This document shows positions 1 through 5,301 of a DNA stretch of 11,791 nt, piece by piece (position 1 is the first letter of the stretch; each line of letters starts with the position of its first letter). Both the position numbers and the translations under genes were made by a program. This stretch comes from Candidatus Saccharimonadota bacterium (GTDB lineage Bacteria > Patescibacteriota > Saccharimonadia > Saccharimonadales > Saccharimonadaceae): positions 1 through 11,791 of the forward strand of contig CAJPSU010000012.1 in the NCBI GenBank assembly GCA_905373345.1, read 5' to 3'. Under the pieces are notes generated by a model. The model did not search any database. It was given only the letters and a program-made list of their open reading frames with translations, and was not told the DNA's origin.

Positions 1-150
1 CGCAGTACGATGTGTGACGTGCGCGCCTCTGTCCCGATCGCTCAGGAGGTTCCACCTTGGCTATTTCTCTTGACCCAGAAAGTTTACGTGTCCCGCGTCC
101 GCTGCCACGAAGCTCCAGAGATGGTTAGACTCTTTCGCCGCTCAGGACCC
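1..150 (-). other. Probable transcribed leader or structured RNA running off the left edge
   Basis: This GC-rich stretch lies downstream of a good minus-strand promoter and contrasts with the AT-rich intergenic DNA further right, which suggests a structured RNA or the leader of a gene beyond the window. On the minus strand it carries AAGGTGGAACC at about 48-58, which resembles the T-box core (AGGGTGGNACCGCG). I cannot build the matching antiterminator, because no CCTT/CCCT partner follows, nor a convincing stem I. A small hairpin AGAG/CTCT with an outer GAA/TTC pairing can be drawn near the 5' end. TCCTGAGCG occurs twice, at both ends of the segment. The universal RNase P and tmRNA signatures are absent. 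A plus-strand frame is open from 1 to a TAG at 160-162, but it has no recognisable similarity. Identity is unresolved. Confidence 0.3.
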
Positions 151-179
151 ATTGTACAATAGAGCGCTCCGTGTTGCAA
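151..179 (-). promoter_or_regulatory. Sigma70-type promoter, leftward
   Basis: On the minus strand the -35 is TTGCAA (174-179), the spacer is 17 nt and the -10 is TACAAT (151-156). Both hexamers match the consensus at five of six positions and the spacing is optimal. It would start a transcript near 144-150 that leaves the window on the left. Confidence 0.6.
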
Positions 180-202
180 TCATGCAGTATTTCTGCTACC
201 AT
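174..202 (+). promoter_or_regulatory. Promoter of tRNA-Val, sharing its -35 with the leftward promoter
   Basis: The same self-complementary hexamer TTGCAA (174-179) can be read on the plus strand, 17 nt before TACCAT (197-202). TACCAT is preceded by TGC, an extended -10. The predicted start, about 209, lies 4 nt before the tRNA. The -10 is weak (four of six), so this is less certain than the leftward promoter. Confidence 0.45.
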
Positions 203-212
203 AAATTTATCA

Positions 213-289
213 GGGCGATTAGCTCATTTGGCTAGAGCGCTTCATTGACGTTGAAGAGGTGAGAGGTTCGAATCCTCTATTGCCCACCA
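213..289 (+). tRNA. tRNA-Val (anticodon GAC)
   Basis: A complete cloverleaf is visible. The acceptor stem is GGGCGAT with ATTGCCC, one G-U pair. The D arm is GCTC/GAGC. The anticodon stem is CTTCA/TGAAG with loop TTGACGT, giving anticodon GAC, which reads GUC/GUU valine codons. The variable loop has 5 nt and the T arm is AGAGG/CCTCT around TTCGAAT. Discriminator A is followed by an encoded CCA. A terminator hairpin follows within 16 nt, so it is probably a single-gene transcript. Confidence 0.96.
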
Positions 290-304
290 TTCTTGAATTA
301 GAGT

Positions 305-336
305 AGAAAAAGCCACCCCGTCGGGTGACTTTTTCT
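305..336 (+). terminator. Rho-independent terminator after tRNA-Val
   Basis: The arms AGAAAAAG and CTTTTTCT flank a GC-rich inner stem CACCC/GGGTG with a short loop. The 3' arm supplies the T run. The hairpin is nearly symmetric, so it could stop transcription from either side. Confidence 0.85.
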
Positions 337-798
337 AAACTTTAGTAGCACTAAATCTAACCTAAAAAAGACCTAGATTATCTTTACCTTTTCACTAACT
401 TAAGATCGTGCACTCATGTTAGATAATTCCTAGCGCCGAACTAATCTGTATGTCGTTATCGTTATTCAAAATTATCAAAAGTAATCGTCTATTATTTTGG
501 CATGAAGAAAGTGGCAACGGACTTTTAGCCATACCCTCCAACTGAAGGCCAAGCTCCTCACAAATCCAACACTTATCTTAGTGATTCAGCCTTTACTTTC
601 AAAATAGGCTCAAGCTTTGACACAAATTATCGCCAGAGTTTATCTATAAAGCTGCATGACTAGACAGTTTTACCTTTTTACATTTACCAAAAAGCCTTAA
701 ATGTTATTCACCTCCTCCGCTGTAGTTTTCCACATGAAAAATCTAGTTATTCAAAACTATTTACCCACACGGTGATATATTAGAAGAATATTCTTCGG
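337..798. other. AT-rich intergenic stretch with DnaA-box-like sites
   Basis: No convincing gene is visible on either strand. The right part holds TTTTCCACA (726-734) and TTACCCACA (761-769), each one mismatch from the DnaA box TTATCCACA, and TTATTCACC (704-712), two mismatches away. All three are in the same orientation within 66 bp. This may be a regulatory cluster, an origin element or chance in AT-rich DNA. Confidence 0.35.
783..796. promoter_or_regulatory. 14-bp perfect palindrome just upstream of a promoter, possible operator
   Basis: GAAGAATATTCTTC is identical to its reverse complement and ends 2 bp before the -35 hexamer of the promoter at 799. Position and symmetry fit a dimeric regulator binding site. 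The cognate regulator is unknown. Confidence 0.4.
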
Positions 799-827
799 TT
801 GACAAAAAATTATGCTTATGTTAATAT
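799..827 (+). promoter_or_regulatory. Near-consensus promoter of the 35-codon ORF
   Basis: The perfect -35 TTGACA (799-804) is separated by 17 nt from the -10 TAATAT (822-827), and TG at 819-820 makes the -10 extended. Only 6 nt separate the -10 from the ATG at 834, so the expected start nucleotide is the A of that ATG. Confidence 0.8.
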
Positions 828-833
828 AAAATC

Positions 834-941
834 ATGTCTAAAGAACAAAAAAGAATACGCCAAAAACGATCAAAGCTTAACCGTTATGCTATTGCGTTTG
901 AATACAATAAGCCAATACAAATAGTTCGCCGAAAACATTAA
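834..941 (+). CDS. Predicted small basic protein, 35 aa, from a leaderless mRNA
   Basis: I do not recognise this protein. The frame runs ATG to TAA and encodes 35 residues. The N-terminal half is strongly basic (KEQKRIRQKRSKLNR), followed by a short mixed hydrophobic/aromatic part and a basic end (VRRKH). There is no signal peptide, membrane span or cysteine. It is called as a gene because one of the strongest promoters in the window fires onto its ATG at the spacing seen for xer and pilD, and because a hairpin with a T-rich tail begins 17 nt after the stop. There is no Shine-Dalgarno sequence, as expected for a leaderless message. The basic head suggests nucleic-acid or ribosome contact, but that is only inference. 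The alternative is a non-coding RNA starting at the same place. Confidence 0.55.
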   Translation: MSKEQKRIRQKRSKLNRYAIAFEYNKPIQIVRRKH

Positions 942-958
942 TGACGAAAGACTATTAC

Positions 959-985
959 TAGGTTTATATAACCTATTTATAGTTT
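959..985 (+). terminator. Weak possible terminator after the small ORF
   Basis: TAGGTT (959-964) and AACCTA (970-975) form a 6-bp stem with loop TATAT, followed by a T-rich tail ending in AGTTTTC. The stem is short and AT-rich, so efficiency would be modest. Confidence 0.35.
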
Positions 986-1230
986 TCAGGCAGGTTTTTA
1001 CTTTTAACGCCAGTAAACTGATTAGTCAAACCTAGCAAGACACAACTCAAGATTATTATTGCTGCAAACAAGTTTAAGCTAACCATGAATTAATTCTATT
1101 TATTATGTAATCCGATTCAAAACAAAGAGACATCAATAACAACAACCAGACCCTTACCGTCACTCTTTAGCTACAAATTTTGGCATAGAACTAGGCTGCT
1201 CGCCGATAATCTCTGGTCGCCTTTTATTAT
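986..1230. other. Intergenic stretch without a recognised gene
   Basis: This lies downstream of both the small plus-strand ORF and the minus-strand glycosyltransferase, which converge on it. It has no clear hairpin terminator for the glycosyltransferase, no RNA gene and no promising frame. A 10-bp palindrome GAATTAATTC sits at 1087-1096, of unclear meaning in AT-rich sequence. Confidence 0.5.
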
Positions 1231-2925
1231 CTATTTTCGCTGCTTTTTCATACGTATACGTCGACGGCCCTTATTCTTTTTTGCCTTTTCGCGTGAGGCG
1301 AATGTTGCCTTATCAGTTACATCAAAACTTTCAAGATATTTTCCAAGTAATAAATGCGTTTGCGCATTAATCGGCGCAAGTGCTCCATAACAAATGGCAG
1401 TAACCGGCATGAGAAACCATTGCAATATCATCGCGATCGTACGCCGCCGCTTATAGCGCGTGGGACGCGGCGGCAGCATTTTCATCATCAGTAAAATAGT
1501 AATAAACAACCCGATCAACGCGATTGACTGTATATAGCTAATGACAATCGGTAGCGAATGAACTGTGTAGTTTCGTGATGCTTCTCGATTTAACAACAGT
1601 GGCACCCAACCGCCAAACGCAACAATAATCGCTGATGTTGATAAACTAACGTGTCCATCAAGCAGCCGCCAAAACCGCGCAAAACCTTCCCAAAATGGTA
1701 CAGTGCGAGCACGCGTAAATATACGAACGGCCACATATGGTATATCGGAAGCGCCGTATCCCCAGCGACGGAGCTGTTTGAACTGTGCGATAATTGTCTT
1801 TTTAAATGTATCAGCCATCACCGCATCTTGATAAATCGGTACATGAATCGGAACGACACCGTAGTCGCCATTGTAATAAAAATAACTGCGCCAATACTGA
1901 TGACCATCTTCAACAATACTGCGCTTACTCCAATAATTAATTTTGACAAGCGCCGAGAGCGGCTGGCTATGGGCCGCAAAATTACGAAGCGTATGCGGGC
2001 GCATACTGCTAATCACTGTCCAAAAAGAATTACCGGTCGCAAGTACGCGCATCGGCGCTGGCGCATCCCAAATATTACCAAAATACAACGCAATTGGCTG
2101 ATATGATAACCGCTCGCGATTCGGGCGCACAAGATATTCATAGCTAACATAGTCAAAATATGACGGATATGGACGATTATCACTATCAAGCGTCGTAACA
2201 ACTACATTGTCATATGGAATATGTTGTCGATCACACCACGCTTGTAATTTTTTACCCGCGTACGTAATGTTTGGTCCTTTTCCAGGAATCTCGTCGGGCA
2301 GATCTTTTGGATGCTTAATAGTCTGAAATGTTTTAAATACCGACGCATATTCTTTTTTAAGCCGCTGCGCCGTTTTTTCAATACTTTCGCCGCCGCGCTC
2401 TTCGTATGCAAGATAAACGATCAACTTATCATTGTTGTATGTCGTCGCCCGAACCGACTCAATAGTTGGTTTAATGACGTCGTACGATTCATTATACGCA
2501 GCGATAATAACTGCATGATAAATTAACTCTGGATTTGGTATACTTAGCTTCCTATCAACCACTGCACGCACGATTGCTGCATGACGCCGCGATTCAAATG
2601 CTCGTGAATCTGCTTTGTGCGAAGGCAGCTTTCCTCGATATGCCTGCTCTAAATCATGAAGCCGCTGGCTCCAATCAACTTTTTGAGCTGCAACAAGCGT
2701 TTGATGCCCATGGATCGTCCGATACGCAACACCAATCGCGCGCACAAACATCGCTAGTATCACAAGCAAAATATAAATCGCCGCCCATAGCGGCTGCACA
2801 ATCGATAAAATAACAACAAGCGCTAGCATGGAGTACGTTAGAAAGCCCGGAAGGATTTCGAAAAACCGATATAGCTTCGTACGCTTACCAAGCGGTAGCT
2901 CTCGGTCGTCTACGATACGCGTCAT
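1231..2925 (-). CDS. Processive-type family 2 glycosyltransferase, membrane protein
   Basis: 564 residues. It carries the signatures of the GT2 cellulose/hyaluronan-synthase-like group: AYNE at 143-146 (nucleotide-sugar binding), DSD at 247-249 inside TTLDSDNRPYP (metal and UDP contact), ED at 339-340 with GHQYW (catalytic base region) and QLRRW at 384-388 (the QxxRW acceptor motif). Two membrane spans precede the catalytic domain (about 27-68) and three or four follow it (about 430-520). This fits synthesis of a polysaccharide at the cytoplasmic membrane with coupled export. The C-terminus is very basic: 13 of the last 20 residues are K or R. The start at 2925 is chosen because it overlaps the stop of the upstream gene as ATGA. 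The open frame extends 24 codons further, but inside that gene. The sugar and product are not predictable. It is cotranscribed with the small membrane protein and probably tRNA-Thr. Confidence 0.88.
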   Translation of the reverse strand: MTRIVDDRELPLGKRTKLYRFFEILPGFLTYSMLALVVILSIVQPLWAAIYILLVILAMFVRAIGVAYRTIHGHQTLVAAQKVDWSQRLHDLEQAYRGKLPSHKADSRAFESRRHAAIVRAVVDRKLSIPNPELIYHAVIIAAYNESYDVIKPTIESVRATTYNNDKLIVYLAYEERGGESIEKTAQRLKKEYASVFKTFQTIKHPKDLPDEIPGKGPNITYAGKKLQAWCDRQHIPYDNVVVTTLDSDNRPYPSYFDYVSYEYLVRPNRERLSYQPIALYFGNIWDAPAPMRVLATGNSFWTVISSMRPHTLRNFAAHSQPLSALVKINYWSKRSIVEDGHQYWRSYFYYNGDYGVVPIHVPIYQDAVMADTFKKTIIAQFKQLRRWGYGASDIPYVAVRIFTRARTVPFWEGFARFWRLLDGHVSLSTSAIIVAFGGWVPLLLNREASRNYTVHSLPIVISYIQSIALIGLFITILLMMKMLPPRPTRYKRRRTIAMILQWFLMPVTAICYGALAPINAQTHLLLGKYLESFDVTDKATFASREKAKKNKGRRRIRMKKQRK

Positions 2926-3302
2926 GCCGCTTGTCCAAGGGATATAACATTTAGTACATACATTAAACCCACTACAAACACCGCAAGCGTATACCAAAAT
3001 ACAACCCCACTCGTACGCTTGCGGTTAAGCGCGGCAAATTTAATCATTATACCAGCATGCAATACCGCAACAACCCAAAAAAACGCAACAAACAAGAAAA
3101 AATATTGCCAGTGTTCTTTGTAAAAATGAGCTTGGCCAAAAGCACTATAGCGCGAGTATACTGTAATATCGCTCGGATGAATCAGTACGCCAATCCATAT
3201 ACTACATATAAGCGCCGCAATAACAATACCGCCTAGCATCCACGCCAAAGAGCGGTCTTTTATCGCAGATTTGATAGTATATATCGTACTATTCTTATTC
3301 AT
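2922..3302 (-). CDS. Small three-span membrane protein, likely partner of the glycosyltransferase
   Basis: 126 residues, family not recognised. Hydrophobic segments are at about 21-41, 66-88 and 100-122. Between the first two is a polar, aromatic-rich stretch (about 42-65). No catalytic motif is visible. Its stop overlaps the glycosyltransferase start (ATGA), so translation is coupled and a joint role in glycan synthesis or export is plausible but inferred. The start at 3302 lies 8 nt after the CCA end of tRNA-Thr. The open frame continues upstream through the tRNA, which cannot be coding, and another ATG at 3311 would use the last tRNA base. There is no Shine-Dalgarno sequence before either ATG. 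The mRNA 5' end is probably made by release of the tRNA, giving a leader of only 8 nt. Confidence 0.72.
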   Translation of the reverse strand: MNKNSTIYTIKSAIKDRSLAWMLGGIVIAALICSIWIGVLIHPSDITVYSRYSAFGQAHFYKEHWQYFFLFVAFFWVVAVLHAGIMIKFAALNRKRTSGVVFWYTLAVFVVGLMYVLNVISLGQAA

Positions 3303-3310
3303 AGATGCCA

Positions 3311-3386
3311 TGGAGCCGTCTGCCGGGATTGAACCGGCGACCTGCGCGTTACGAATGCGCCGCTCTACCAACTGAGCTAAGACGGC
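3311..3386 (-). tRNA. tRNA-Thr (anticodon CGT)
   Basis: The acceptor stem is GCCGTCT/AGACGGC, the D arm GCTC/GAGC, the anticodon loop TTCGTAA giving CGT, which reads ACG threonine codons, and the T arm GCCGG/CCGGC around TTCAATC. Discriminator T is followed by an encoded CCA. The anticodon stem GCGCA/CGCGC has an A-C mismatch next to the loop. The gene is transcribed from an extended -10 promoter immediately upstream and runs straight into the membrane-protein/glycosyltransferase operon with no terminator between them. Confidence 0.95.
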
Positions 3387-3395
3387 AATGCATTT

Positions 3396-3404
3396 ATTAT
3401 ATCA
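3396..3404 (-). promoter_or_regulatory. Extended -10 promoter for tRNA-Thr and the downstream operon
   Basis: TGATATAAT on the minus strand combines a perfect TATAAT with the TGn extension, ending 9 nt before the tRNA 5' end. No good -35 is visible, as is common for extended -10 promoters. No other promoter is seen before the two protein genes. Confidence 0.65.
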
Positions 3405-3424
3405 GAGATAGTACGTTTATACTA

Positions 3425-3460
3425 TAGAAAATACCCCACGGACTCGTGAGGTATTTTCTA
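3425..3460 (-). terminator. Rho-independent terminator directly abutting tRNA-Asp
   Basis: An 11-bp outer stem TAGAAAATACC/GGTATTTTCTA encloses CACG/CGTG with a 4-nt loop. The hairpin starts at the first base after the tRNA-Asp CCA. The 3' arm gives the T run, and the symmetry means it may work in both directions. It separates tRNA-Asp from the tRNA-Thr transcription unit. Confidence 0.85.
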
Positions 3461-3538
3461 TGGCGCGCCCGACCGGATTCGAACCGGCGATCTCCTCCGT
3501 GACAGGGAGGCGTGATAGACCAGCTTCACTACGAGCGC
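3461..3538 (-). tRNA. tRNA-Asp (anticodon GTC)
   Basis: The acceptor stem is GCGCTCG/CGGGCGC with one U-G pair, the D arm GTGA/TCAC, and the anticodon stem CCTCC/GGAGG around CTGTCAC, giving anticodon GTC for aspartate. The T arm is GCCGG/CCGGT around TTCGAAT. Discriminator G, the usual tRNA-Asp identity base, is followed by an encoded CCA. It has its own promoter and terminator. Confidence 0.96.
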
Positions 3539-3553
3539 AAATATGCTAGACGT

Positions 3554-3582
3554 AGTGTACCAAACGACGCGCTAAATTGCAA
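3554..3582 (-). promoter_or_regulatory. Promoter of tRNA-Asp
   Basis: TTGCAA (3577-3582), a 17-nt spacer and TACACT (3554-3559), preceded by TGG (extended -10), lie between the stop of the foldase gene and the tRNA. The predicted start is about 9 nt upstream of the tRNA 5' end. The same TTGCAA -35 variant is used near tRNA-Val. Confidence 0.65.
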
Positions 3583-3588
3583 CCACGA

Positions 3589-4632
3589 CTACCGCGACTC
3601 AGGAACGGAGATATACTCTTGAATTTTGCCGTCTACCTTGAGCTTTGCAAATTGCGTCGTAAATTCCTGTAGCGGGACATGGACGTAATCGAAAGCAATT
3701 TTCTTTTCAGTTTTTTCGGTAATTTTCACAATATAGAACCCATCCGCTGTCGCGCTCTGCATAATACCAGAGAGCTCATCTTTTTTTAGCCCCGCAACAC
3801 TCTGTACACGTAATCCGTTAAATTTACTTGTCACATCAATCAATCCGCTTTTCCCTGCGTTCGCTTTACCGCCAGAGAGTGCGTTCGCTCCACCCACAGC
3901 ATCATCAAATGATTTTCCCTGTTTGAGCACTGTCATAGCCGCTTCAATTTGCTGCTTCGCCTTTACATCAACTGCAAATGCTACGCGGCTCTCAAGCATT
4001 GCGTTTGCTGTCCTAAACCGATAGTCACTCGCATTTTCGCCAAACAACATCTTTATAGAAGCATCATACGTATCCTGCGAGACACGCCCGTTTGCTGTTA
4101 TTCGCTCCTGTTCAATCACCGCATCAACATCACTGCCAGAGATTGAAATATTATGTTGGCGAGCTAATTGACGTGCATATGCAACACGCTCCGCAAGATT
4201 AAGCGATTGGCGCTTGATGTGGTTAAGCTGCACTTGCCCGTCGTTTGTGTTGAGTCGCACCTCTGGATTCTTATTCAGATAATATGCCGATGAACGGTAC
4301 GATGCGAGGTAATCGCTATACAGAACCGCTTCACCATTAATCAATCCTACCGGCAGTGGAATAACGCGCGAGATACGATACGCAACACCACTTGAATTCT
4401 GCATTGGATACATCAGCACCCAGCCCGCAATAAGAAGTAAGAATACGCCCACGGTTGCAATAATAGTCGCGTTGAACACTAGACGATGACGTGCATACTG
4501 AATCGGATACTTAAATTTACGCCCGCCCGCAATAATCTGCTCGCGATGTTCCGCGACTGTTTCGTTTGTAATACGCGGCGGAACTTTCGCTTGCTTTTTA
4601 TTCTTGCGCCTAATTGATAACTTTCTCTTCAT
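3589..4632 (-). CDS. SurA/PrsA-like membrane-anchored foldase (parvulin-type peptidylprolyl isomerase family)
   Basis: 347 residues. A basic cytoplasmic head (about 1-50) is followed by one membrane span (about 51-75) and then an extracytoplasmic part. Residues about 95-205 resemble the SurA N-terminal chaperone domain (INGEAVLYSDYL at its start, then a helical region). About 213-330 resembles a parvulin domain, with AKQQIEAAMTVLKQGKSFDDAV, a GGKANAGKSG loop and GFYIVKITEKTEKK near the end. The parvulin part is divergent, so chaperone activity is safer to infer than isomerase activity. Likely role: folding exported proteins, perhaps including pilins. The start is set at 4632 because GGAG lies 6 nt upstream; the frame remains open for 34 more codons inside the PH-domain gene. 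The first 23 nt overlap the end of that gene, so the two are coupled. Confidence 0.8.
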   Translation of the reverse strand: MKRKLSIRRKNKKQAKVPPRITNETVAEHREQIIAGGRKFKYPIQYARHRLVFNATIIATVGVFLLLIAGWVLMYPMQNSSGVAYRISRVIPLPVGLINGEAVLYSDYLASYRSSAYYLNKNPEVRLNTNDGQVQLNHIKRQSLNLAERVAYARQLARQHNISISGSDVDAVIEQERITANGRVSQDTYDASIKMLFGENASDYRFRTANAMLESRVAFAVDVKAKQQIEAAMTVLKQGKSFDDAVGGANALSGGKANAGKSGLIDVTSKFNGLRVQSVAGLKKDELSGIMQSATADGFYIVKITEKTEKKIAFDYVHVPLQEFTTQFAKLKVDGKIQEYISVPESR

Positions 4633-5128
4633 CTGTGCTCCGGCGGCTCGCTTCGGCAGCGTAAACCGCATCCTGCAATTTATTATATATCTCACTCGGG
4701 TGCTCAACCATACGGATAACGAGATCGCCCACAAATGTTTGGATTATAATCGTGCCGAACTTAAAAATTTCGCCACTGAACCCTGGTATATTATAACTGA
4801 TGCTTTGCACCTTATCCAGGCTCAGTTCTACCACATCTTTACCAAAAAAACCGCGCTGCGTAATCTGGCGAATCCGCTCGTTCGTCACGACGTACACAGT
4901 AAAGTACCACATCAGAAAATGGTAAAAAAATAGGATTGATCCAAGCACAAGTCCGGCAAGCGGTAACAGAAATAGCTCGAGTTTCGTTTGCCAAATAAGC
5001 GGCGGAATTGACCCGACTGCAAGTGGAATGAGCAGCGAATAGAATCCTTTACGCATCGCAATAATATGGCGCCGAAAAACGAAAAGAATTGTTTCATCCG
5101 CGTGCTGACCTTCAAACGTCGCGTCCAT
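4610..5128 (-). CDS. Membrane protein with bacterial PH domain
   Basis: 172 residues. Two hydrophobic segments (about 28-45 and 50-75) are followed by a PH-like domain of the bPH2/DUF304 type (about 76-155). Its usual opening YVVTNERIRQITQRGFFGKD, a strand with KVQSISYN, and FGTIIIQT are visible. Family members are membrane proteins of unknown biochemical role, often in cell-envelope gene contexts. The start ATG is preceded by AAGG and AGGT-like purines within 4-10 nt. It is the first protein gene after tRNA-Arg, 26 nt from the tRNA 3' end, and overlaps the foldase gene by 23 nt. No separate promoter is obvious in the 26-nt gap. Confidence 0.85.
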   Translation of the reverse strand: MDATFEGQHADETILFVFRRHIIAMRKGFYSLLIPLAVGSIPPLIWQTKLELFLLPLAGLVLGSILFFYHFLMWYFTVYVVTNERIRQITQRGFFGKDVVELSLDKVQSISYNIPGFSGEIFKFGTIIIQTFVGDLVIRMVEHPSEIYNKLQDAVYAAEASRRSTDEEKVIN

Positions 5129-5154
5129 ACCTACCTTATCTACTGTTACTATTT

Positions 5155-5231
5155 TGGTACCCCGGATAGGAGTCGAACCTACAACCTTATCCTTAGGACG
5201 GATCTGCTCTATCCAGTTGAGCTACCGAGGC
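5155..5231 (-). tRNA. tRNA-Arg (anticodon CCT)
   Basis: The acceptor stem is GCCTCGG/CCGGGGT, with G-U wobbles at the end and in the middle. The D arm is GCTC/GAGC, the anticodon loop GTCCTAA giving CCT, which reads AGG arginine codons, and the T arm GTAGG/CCTAT around TTCGACT. Discriminator A is followed by an encoded CCA. The outermost anticodon-stem pair is a G-A mismatch and the acceptor starts with G1-U72, both slightly unusual. It is followed by the PH-domain gene without a terminator. Confidence 0.93.
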
Positions 5232-5239
5232 ATACACCT

Positions 5240-5245
5240 AGTATA
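5240..5245 (-). promoter_or_regulatory. -10 element of tRNA-Arg
   Basis: TATACT on the minus strand ends 8 nt before the tRNA 5' base. The best -35 is TTATCA at 18-nt spacing, which is weak. The element is part of one arm of an 11-bp inverted repeat. Confidence 0.45.
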
Positions 5246-5288
5246 CCGCTTGAGCTCGCAAAATGATAATACAAGTCCAAGCGGTATA
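5242..5288. repeat. 11-bp inverted repeat between ndk and tRNA-Arg
   Basis: TATACCGCTTG (5242-5252) and CAAGCGGTATA (5278-5288) are perfect complements separated by 25 nt. In the ndk transcript this forms a stem-loop starting 13 nt after the stop codon. It lacks a T run, so it is not a standard intrinsic terminator. It may protect the mRNA end or slow polymerase. Confidence 0.6.
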
Positions 5289-5301
5289 TTTGAAAAACTT
5301 A

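Noticed and set aside
48..58. Definite T-box riboswitch
   Set aside because: The core-like AAGGTGGAACC is present but there is no antiterminator partner and no clear specifier loop. A similar AAGGTGGAAC string is the Shine-Dalgarno region of the pilin gene, so the match alone is weak.
1..162. Plus-strand frame open from the left edge to a TAG at 160
   Set aside because: About 53 codons open without a visible start or recognisable protein similarity, and a good opposite-strand promoter overlaps its end. An open frame this length can occur by chance, so it was not called.
1651..2813. Plus-strand frames of 71-151 codons within the glycosyltransferase
   Set aside because: They are shadows of the real gene, which carries all GT2 motifs. 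They are low-complexity and lack promoters and Shine-Dalgarno sites.
2926..2997. 24-codon N-terminal extension of the glycosyltransferase
   Set aside because: It lies wholly inside the upstream membrane-protein gene. The ATGA start/stop overlap at 2922-2925 is the natural junction.
3303..3371. N-terminal extension of the small membrane protein (open frame back to 3371)
   Set aside because: The extension is the antisense-free reading of tRNA-Thr, which folds as a complete cloverleaf. The protein must begin at or after the tRNA end.
4633..4734. 34-codon N-terminal extension of the foldase
   Set aside because: It overlaps the PH-domain coding region, whereas GGAG sits at proper spacing before ATG 4632.
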